Assembly: GCA_036274895.1 (NCBI GenBank)
Contig: DASUEU010000027.1
Coordinates: 62,001 to 126,000, forward strand
From: CALMKX01 sp036274895
GTDB lineage: Bacteria; Acidobacteriota; Thermoanaerobaculia; Multivoradales; SZUA-115
DNA: 64,000 nucleotides
Direction: 5' to 3'
The position numbers and the translations under genes are program-made. Shown piece after piece: positions 57,937 to 64,000 of this stretch (its first letter is position 1; each line of letters begins with the position of its first letter). The notes beneath the pieces were generated by a model. The model had not been told where the DNA came from. It saw nothing but the letters and a program-made list of their open reading frames with translations, and searched no databases.

Positions 57937-59282
57937 ACTGCCTGGCGGACGATCTCGCCCTTGGGCAGGCGATGGAAGAGGAACTCCTCGACCTCGCGGC
58001 GCAGCGGCTCCACCTTCAGCCTCTCGACGATGTCGGCGGCGAACGCGTACGTCAGCAGGCTCCGGGCCGCCTCCTCGCCGATGCCGCGGGAGCGCAGGTA
58101 GAAGATCGCGTCCTCGTCGAGCTGGCCCACCGTCGAGCCGTGGGTGCACTTGACGTCATCGGCGAAGATCTCGAGCTGCGGGTTGGCGTTGACCAGGGCC
58201 TCGCGGGAGAGCAGCAGGTTGCGGCTGGACTGCTTGGCGTCGGTCTTCTGCGCGCCCTTGGCGACGAAGATGCGGCCGTTGAACACCGCCCGGGAGCGCT
58301 CGTCGAGCACCCCCTTGAACAGCTCGAAGCTGTTGCAGTGGGCCTTGGCGTGGTCCACCCGCATGTGGTTGTCGAGGAACTGCGTGCCGCGCAGCACGTA
58401 GAGGCCGTTCAAGGTGCACTCGGCGCCTTCGCCGTCGAGCACGGCGTTGACGTCGTTGCGTACCAGTGCGCCGCCGGTAGAGATCGAGTGCGAGAAGAGG
58501 TTGCTCGCGCGCTCCTGGTGAAACTGCAGGGTCGCCAGGTGGTAGGCCGAGACCGACTCCATCTGTCGCTTGTAGTGATCGACCACCGCGGCCGCTCCGG
58601 CGGCCACCTCGGTGACGGCGCAGGTGAAGGTCACCCCTTCGCCTAGACTGGCGTAGGTCTCGACCAGGGTCAGCTGGCTGGCCTCTCCGGCCACCACCAA
58701 CAGCCGGGGGAAGACCGCCGACGGTTCCGGGGCGGCAGTGGTGAGGAAGATCAGCTGCACCGGCTCCTCGATCACGGCGCCACGGGCGGTCTCGAGGTAC
58801 GCGCCGTCGGTGAAGAAGGCCGTGCTCAAGGCGACGAAAGGGTGCTCGGCGAAGCTCGCCCAGGCACCGAGGCGGCCTTCGAGCCGCTCGGGCTCCCGGG
58901 CCAGCACCTCGGCGAGGCTCGCCACGCGGAGGCCGGCGGGCAGGCCCTCGAGCGTCGACAGAGCCGGCGCGAAGCGGCCGTCGACGAAGATCAGCCGGAT
59001 GCCGCCCGGCCAGCCGAAGCGATCGGCCTCGGCGGCCCTCACCGCCGGGCCGGCTGCGGGCGGGGTGAAGCTGGTGCGCGCCAGGGCAGAGACGTTGGTG
59101 AAGCGCCACTCCTCCTGCCGGGTGGTGGGGAAGCCCAGCTCGAGGAAGCGGTCGAAGGCATGACGCCGCAGCTCCGCGAGGAAGCGGGGCTCCCCCGAGC
59201 GCTCCTGACGGAGCCGCTCGAACGCCTCCGCCCAGGGGGCGAGGGAAGTGGCGGCCGGTGGTTCCAGGGTTGCCGTCGTCAT
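57933..59282 (-). CDS. sufD: SUF scaffold protein SufD
   Basis: A 449-residue SufB-paralogous scaffold subunit. It shows the N-terminal helical part ending QEEWRFTNVSAL, then right-handed beta-helix repeats (LNGLYVLRGTQFLDNHMRVDHA), then CTHGSTVGQLDEDAIFYLRSRG. SufBC2D builds [4Fe-4S] clusters and SufD aids iron entry. A His at HGSTVG is the conserved residue. It lies between sufC and sufS with a 12-base gap from sufC. Confidence 0.95.
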   Translation of the reverse strand: MTTATLEPPAATSLAPWAEAFERLRQERSGEPRFLAELRRHAFDRFLELGFPTTRQEEWRFTNVSALARTSFTPPAAGPAVRAAEADRFGWPGGIRLIFVDGRFAPALSTLEGLPAGLRVASLAEVLAREPERLEGRLGAWASFAEHPFVALSTAFFTDGAYLETARGAVIEEPVQLIFLTTAAPEPSAVFPRLLVVAGEASQLTLVETYASLGEGVTFTCAVTEVAAGAAAVVDHYKRQMESVSAYHLATLQFHQERASNLFSHSISTGGALVRNDVNAVLDGEGAECTLNGLYVLRGTQFLDNHMRVDHAKAHCNSFELFKGVLDERSRAVFNGRIFVAKGAQKTDAKQSSRNLLLSREALVNANPQLEIFADDVKCTHGSTVGQLDEDAIFYLRSRGIGEEAARSLLTYAFAADIVERLKVEPLRREVEEFLFHRLPKGEIVRQAV

Positions 59283-59294
59283 CGTCAGCTCCGT

Positions 59295-60059
59295 TCAGGC
59301 GGGCAGGGCCGCCGCCACTTCCTCTTCCAACCAGGCGTAGCCCTTGGCCTCGAGCTCCAGGGCCAGCTCCTTGCCGCCCGAACGGACAATCCGGCCGTCC
59401 AAGAGCACGTGCACGAAGTCCGGCACGATGTAGTCGAGCAGACGCTGGTAGTGGGTGATGACCAGGAAGGAACGGTCGGGGGAGCGCAGCGAGTTGACGC
59501 CGTCGGCGACGATCTTCAAGGCGTCGATGTCGAGGCCGGAGTCGGTCTCATCGAGCACGGCCAGGCGGGGCTCGAGCACCGCCATGTGGAAGATCTCGTT
59601 GCGCTTCTTCTCGCCACCGGAGAAGCCCTCGTTGACCGGCCGGTGGAGCAGCGCCTCGTCCATCTTCACCAGCTTCATCTTCTCGCGCGCCAGGCCGAGG
59701 AAGTCGATGGCGTCCATCTCGGGCAGGCCACGGTGCTTGCGGATGCCGTTCAAGGCCGCCTTCAGGAAGTAGGTGTTCGAGACCCCGGGGATCTCCACCG
59801 GGTACTGGAAGGCGAGGAAGATGCCCTCACGAGCCCGGTCCTCCGGATCGAGCTCGAGCAGGTCCTGGTCGAGGAAGCGGACGCTGCCTCTGGTCACCTC
59901 GTATGCATCACGACCGGCGAGCACCTGGGCGAGCGTGCTCTTGCCCGAGCCGTTGGGTCCCATGATGGCGTGGACCTCCCCCGGTCCGACTTCGAGATCG
60001 ATGCCCTTCAAGATCTCCCGGCCCTCGATCGAAACGTGCAGATCGTCAATCTTCAACAT
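59295..60059 (-). CDS. sufC: SUF ATPase SufC
   Basis: A 254-residue ABC-type ATPase that drives shape change of the SufBD scaffold. Walker A is GPNGSGKST, the signature is FSGGEKKRNEI and Walker B is LAVLDETDSGLDIDALK. The extended LDETDSGLD form is characteristic of SufC. It lies between sufB (51-base gap) and sufD (12-base gap). Confidence 0.96.
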   Translation of the reverse strand: MLKIDDLHVSIEGREILKGIDLEVGPGEVHAIMGPNGSGKSTLAQVLAGRDAYEVTRGSVRFLDQDLLELDPEDRAREGIFLAFQYPVEIPGVSNTYFLKAALNGIRKHRGLPEMDAIDFLGLAREKMKLVKMDEALLHRPVNEGFSGGEKKRNEIFHMAVLEPRLAVLDETDSGLDIDALKIVADGVNSLRSPDRSFLVITHYQRLLDYIVPDFVHVLLDGRIVRSGGKELALELEAKGYAWLEEEVAAALPA

Positions 60060-60110
60060 GGTGCCACGAGCTCCCGGTTCTTTGCCCTTCTGATTGGTTC
60101 TCTGGGTTGC

Positions 60111-61565
<1,455 letters not shown>

Positions 61566-61628
61566 GTCGTGGCCCTTCTCGGAGGAACGTTCTGGTTCTT
61601 CTTGGCCCCCCTCCGGGGAGCCGCAGTG

Positions 61629-62060
61629 CTAGTGCCTGCCGCCCAGGGAGACCAACTTGAGCGACGCCGGCCGGCTCATCTCGGCGAGGGTGATCCCGGC
61701 GAGGGCCTCGAGGATGGCGCGGTTGATGCGCTGCCAGTTGCCCTCCACCGGACAGAAGGCCTGGTTACCGCAAGCGTCCTCGATGCACTCGGTCACCGCG
61801 ATCGGACCCTCGAGCGCCGTGATGATCTCGGCGACGGTGATCTCGGCCGCCGGGCGGCCCAAGTTGTAGCCGCCGTGGGCGCCGCGGTGGGAGGCGAGGA
61901 GGCCCGAGCGGGCCAGCTTCTTCAGGATCTTGCTCACCATCGGTGCCGGCAGGCGGGCCTCGGTGGCCAGCTCCGGTGCCGTGTAGAGCCGGGTGGGCTC
62001 GACGGCGAGGTGGCTCAACAGGACGATGCCGTAGTCGGTCAAGCGTGTGATGCGGATCAT
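61629..62060 (-). CDS. Rrf2-family SUF regulator (SufR/IscR-like)
   Basis: A 143-residue winged-helix regulator of the SUF-specific Rrf2 group. The DNA-binding part reads MIRITRLTDYGIVLLSHLAVE and MVSKILKKLARSGLLASHRGAHGGY. The sensor part GPIAVTECIEDACGNQAFC has three Cys (C-x4-C-x5-C) that would hold an Fe-S cluster, followed by GNWQRINRAILEALAGITLAEM. It senses Fe-S supply and represses the suf operon. ATG 62060 is chosen because it begins the family N terminus; the upstream 44 codons are noncoding promoter DNA. A 15-bp inverted repeat overlaps its own promoter. Confidence 0.93.
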   Translation of the reverse strand: MIRITRLTDYGIVLLSHLAVEPTRLYTAPELATEARLPAPMVSKILKKLARSGLLASHRGAHGGYNLGRPAAEITVAEIITALEGPIAVTECIEDACGNQAFCPVEGNWQRINRAILEALAGITLAEMSRPASLKLVSLGGRH

Positions 62061-62077
62061 GATGCTCCCGGCCGCAA

Positions 62078-62107
62078 AGAGTACCGAGACGGTACGGATT
62101 CTGTCAA
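62078..62107 (-). promoter_or_regulatory. suf operon promoter overlapping an inverted repeat
   Basis: Read on the minus strand, TTGACA (62107-62102) and TACTCT (62083-62078) are 18 bases apart. GTACCG-AGA-CGGTAC (62081-62095) is a perfect 6-bp inverted repeat covering the spacer and the -10. A bound Rrf2 dimer would block the promoter, giving self-repression. The nearest regulator gene starts at 62060. Confidence 0.6.
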
Positions 62108-62167
62108 GGCAGCGGCGCTGACGCCTGCTTGTCACACTCTCACGACACCAGATCACTCTTAAGGTCA

Positions 62168-62197
62168 TTGACCCCAGCTGCAAAGTCAGCATAGACT
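62168..62197 (+). promoter_or_regulatory. Possible promoter of the YcaO gene
   Basis: TTGACC (62168-62173) and TAGACT (62192-62197) are 18 bases apart on the plus strand, in the AT-richest part of the divergent region. This would give a ~125-base leader. A TATAAA at 62294-62299 is an alternative -10 closer to the ATG, without a clear -35. Confidence 0.4.
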
Positions 62198-62328
62198 GTC
62201 AGTAGTTGCCTTCATAGATTTTATTGCTTCTTGATCAGATCGAACGGCCGGTTGGCCGTCCCGAGTCCCGGACCAGGCATCGCCTGACGTTTCTATAAAG
62301 CAGCAATCTCGCTAATCGGGGGTGGCCC

Positions 62329-63792
62329 ATGGGACAACTGTCCCTGAAGACGGAATACCTGAATCCGCACGTCGAGGCCCTCTTCTACCGCATGAGCCAG
62401 GAGGAGGGTGAGGGTCTGGCGGATCTGCTGGCCTTCTACTCGCCCTATGGCCCCCTGCGCAAGGTCGTGACCTACTTCGGTCCGGCCGGCGGCATGCCGA
62501 TCCACGTCGGCCACAGCGAGTACTACGACTTCGACTACATGCTGCGCCGGATCACCGGTCTATCGGCGCTCGACAGCGGTCTCTCGCAGAGCCTCTTTGC
62601 CGGTGGCAAGGGCGGCAACGTCCCCCACATGTTCATCTCCAGCCTCGCCGAGGCCGTCGAGCGGGTGCTCGGCTGCCTCGCCGTGTTCGAGAAGAGTGAC
62701 CAGATCGTCTACGCGAGCTACCGGGACATGCAGCGCCGTGGCTACGAGTGCCTGGGCCCGGGTGACATCCCCCTCTTCGCCGACGAGCAGCACGAGCGAC
62801 GGCAGATCTACTACGAGCGCTTCACCGACGACAGCTTCGTGGGCTGGATCGAGGGCCGGCAGCTGCTGTCCGGGCGCAAGCTCTGGATGCCCGTCCAGAT
62901 GGTCGCGCTCTTCTACTCCCTGCGCCCCGACGAGGCCCTGGTCGGCTACTCGACCAGCGGCGGCCTCGCCAGCCACATCTCCGAGCGCGAGGCCCTGTTC
63001 CACGGCATCACCGAGCTGATCGAGCGCGACGCCGTGAACCTGCGCTGGGTGTCGAAGATGGCCCCCCTGCTGGTCGACCTCGACCGAGAGGTCCGCTCTC
63101 CCGAGCTTGCGAACCTGCTCGCGATGAGCCGCGGCTTGCCCGGTGACTTCGGCTTCTACCTGCAGACGGTGGACATCCCCGAGGTGCCGGTGATCACCGT
63201 GCTCCAGGTCTGCCGGTGGCTCAAGAAGTGGTCGTACTACGCCGGCGGGGGCGTCAACCTCGACATCGACAGCGCCATGCTCCAGGCCCTGACCGAGTTC
63301 GGCCAGTCCGAGCGCAGCCTGCGCCTCGCCCAGACCGCGCCGGACCGTTACTTCGCCCACGGCGTGCGCCAGATGTTCGACGTACCCGAGGACACGCCGG
63401 TCAGCCAGATCGACATCTTCTTCAAGATCATCGCCTACTACGGCTACGCCAAGAACGTTCGCAAGATGGACGGATATCTCGCCGGTGAGCGTCGGATCAA
63501 CCTGTCGGACATCGCCACCGACGACTCGCCCAATTCGGAGGTGCGCTATCAGCGGCTCCTGGCGGTGCTCGCCAAGCACAAGATCGATCCGATCGTCTTC
63601 GACTTCACACCGCCGCAAATGAAGCAGGTCCGGCTGATGAAAGCTTACATCCTCGAGCTGGCACCGCCTTATCTCCACTCCAAACCACTACTCGGGCATC
63701 CGCGCTTCTATGAGATGCCCGTCAAGCTGGGCTATCGAGACAGCCCTCTCGGCTTCGACGACTTGCTGACGGATCCCATGCCATATCCGTAG
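62329..63792 (+). CDS. YcaO-family ATP-dependent cyclodehydratase-like enzyme
   Basis: A 487-residue YcaO protein. YcaO enzymes use ATP to activate peptide backbone amides, forming azolines, thioamides or amidines. Residues visible are a Gly-rich GGKGGN (92-97), SSLAEAVER (104-112) and SEREALFHGITELIERDAVN (218-237), matching the Sx3ExxER and Ex6Gx2Ex2ER-type nucleotide and Mg ligands. The C terminus is DPMPYP, i.e. the PxPxP typical of TOMM azoline-forming cyclodehydratases. No E1-like/ocin-ThiF partner lies upstream and the cluster continues off the right edge. It is divergent from sufR. Substrate unknown. Confidence 0.87.
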   Translation: MGQLSLKTEYLNPHVEALFYRMSQEEGEGLADLLAFYSPYGPLRKVVTYFGPAGGMPIHVGHSEYYDFDYMLRRITGLSALDSGLSQSLFAGGKGGNVPHMFISSLAEAVERVLGCLAVFEKSDQIVYASYRDMQRRGYECLGPGDIPLFADEQHERRQIYYERFTDDSFVGWIEGRQLLSGRKLWMPVQMVALFYSLRPDEALVGYSTSGGLASHISEREALFHGITELIERDAVNLRWVSKMAPLLVDLDREVRSPELANLLAMSRGLPGDFGFYLQTVDIPEVPVITVLQVCRWLKKWSYYAGGGVNLDIDSAMLQALTEFGQSERSLRLAQTAPDRYFAHGVRQMFDVPEDTPVSQIDIFFKIIAYYGYAKNVRKMDGYLAGERRINLSDIATDDSPNSEVRYQRLLAVLAKHKIDPIVFDFTPPQMKQVRLMKAYILELAPPYLHSKPLLGHPRFYEMPVKLGYRDSPLGFDDLLTDPMPYP

Positions 63793-63936
63793 TGGTGAAG
63801 GAAACAGGGGCCGCCGCTCACCACCTCTCCCATCCCTGAACACGAGGTCGCCCCACAGAGAGAGGTTCGCGGGCAGAGAAGACGGATGAAACTACGAGAC
63901 TCTGAACGATCTTCAACTCTCAAAGGGAGATCACTG

Positions 63937-64000
63937 ATGAAGAGACTTGCTCTCGGTATCGGCCTGATCGGCGTCATGGCGCTGGTCACCGGCCTGGCCG
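63937..64000 (+). CDS. Start of a small exported protein (3' end outside window)
   Basis: Only the first 21 residues are visible: MKRLALGIGLIGVMALVTGL then Ala, a clean signal peptide. AAAGGGAG lies eight bases before ATG 63937. It is 144 bases downstream of the YcaO gene on the same strand and could be a partner or an exported precursor. The open frame continues past the window. Confidence 0.6.
   Translation, partial: MKRLALGIGLIGVMALVTGLA

Overview
The window is high-GC, densely coded bacterial chromosome carrying about 45 protein genes, one tRNA and no rRNA or CRISPR array. My best guess for the source is an Acidobacteriota-like (Thermoanaerobaculia-like) soil or sediment bacterium. The grounds are the gene mix: secreted FG-GAP/TPR proteins, an ECF sigma/anti-sigma/subtilase trio, a SUF operon with its own Rrf2 regulator, an Ehr-type membrane complex, and a secreted protein ending in an FSDGFETGD-type tail. 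That placement is inference and could be wrong at phylum level.

Layout, left to right. 1-3.5 kb: the tail of a TPR-like protein, a plasmid-type RepA gene beside tRNA-Arg(ACG), and a Fic enzyme behind a duplicated leader; this looks like the edge of an integrated element. 3.5-14.8 kb: a secreted propeller-like protein with a CxxCH motif, an Lhr-type helicase, a small secreted Cys-rich protein behind a long operator-like palindrome, a PQQ-type propeller, twin hairpins, a VapB remnant and a lipocalin-like protein. 14.9-17.2 kb: a MaeB-type malic enzyme.

17.2-27.8 kb is the main metabolic block. A clear sigma70-type promoter inside an inverted repeat precedes an HTH-EIIA(Ntr) regulator and a seven-gene hydrogenase-4/complex-I-like operon. 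The large subunit lacks the Ni-binding cysteines, so the complex should be an Ehr-type ion-pumping module and not a hydrogenase. Its HyfB-like antiporter subunit is duplicated in tandem.

27.8-40 kb: an outer-membrane barrel and a cupredoxin lipoprotein; a sigma/anti-sigma/protease operon; a lytic transglycosylase; a DUF433/DUF5615 pair; an SPFH protein; a giant TPR/FG-GAP lipoprotein; a MazF/RHH pair; and a cupin fragment. 40-46.3 kb: a minus-strand cluster running apbE, porin, FMN-binding protein, small cytochrome b, FG-GAP/TPR protein, with a Fur-box-like palindrome upstream of apbE. Together these suggest an iron-responsive extracytoplasmic flavin/heme electron-transfer module.

46.3-56 kb: a family-B DNA polymerase, an M28 peptidase with a membrane domain, a small membrane protein, an FKBP isomerase, two large intergenic palindromes, and a lone TIR-NACHT-pentapeptide-WD40 protein resembling an NLR-like phage-defence gene. 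56-62.1 kb: the sufR-sufB-sufC-sufD-sufS-sufU operon. Divergent from it (62.3 kb) is a YcaO enzyme with a C-terminal PxPxP, followed by a small signal-peptide gene cut off by the window end. This may be the start of a RiPP locus.
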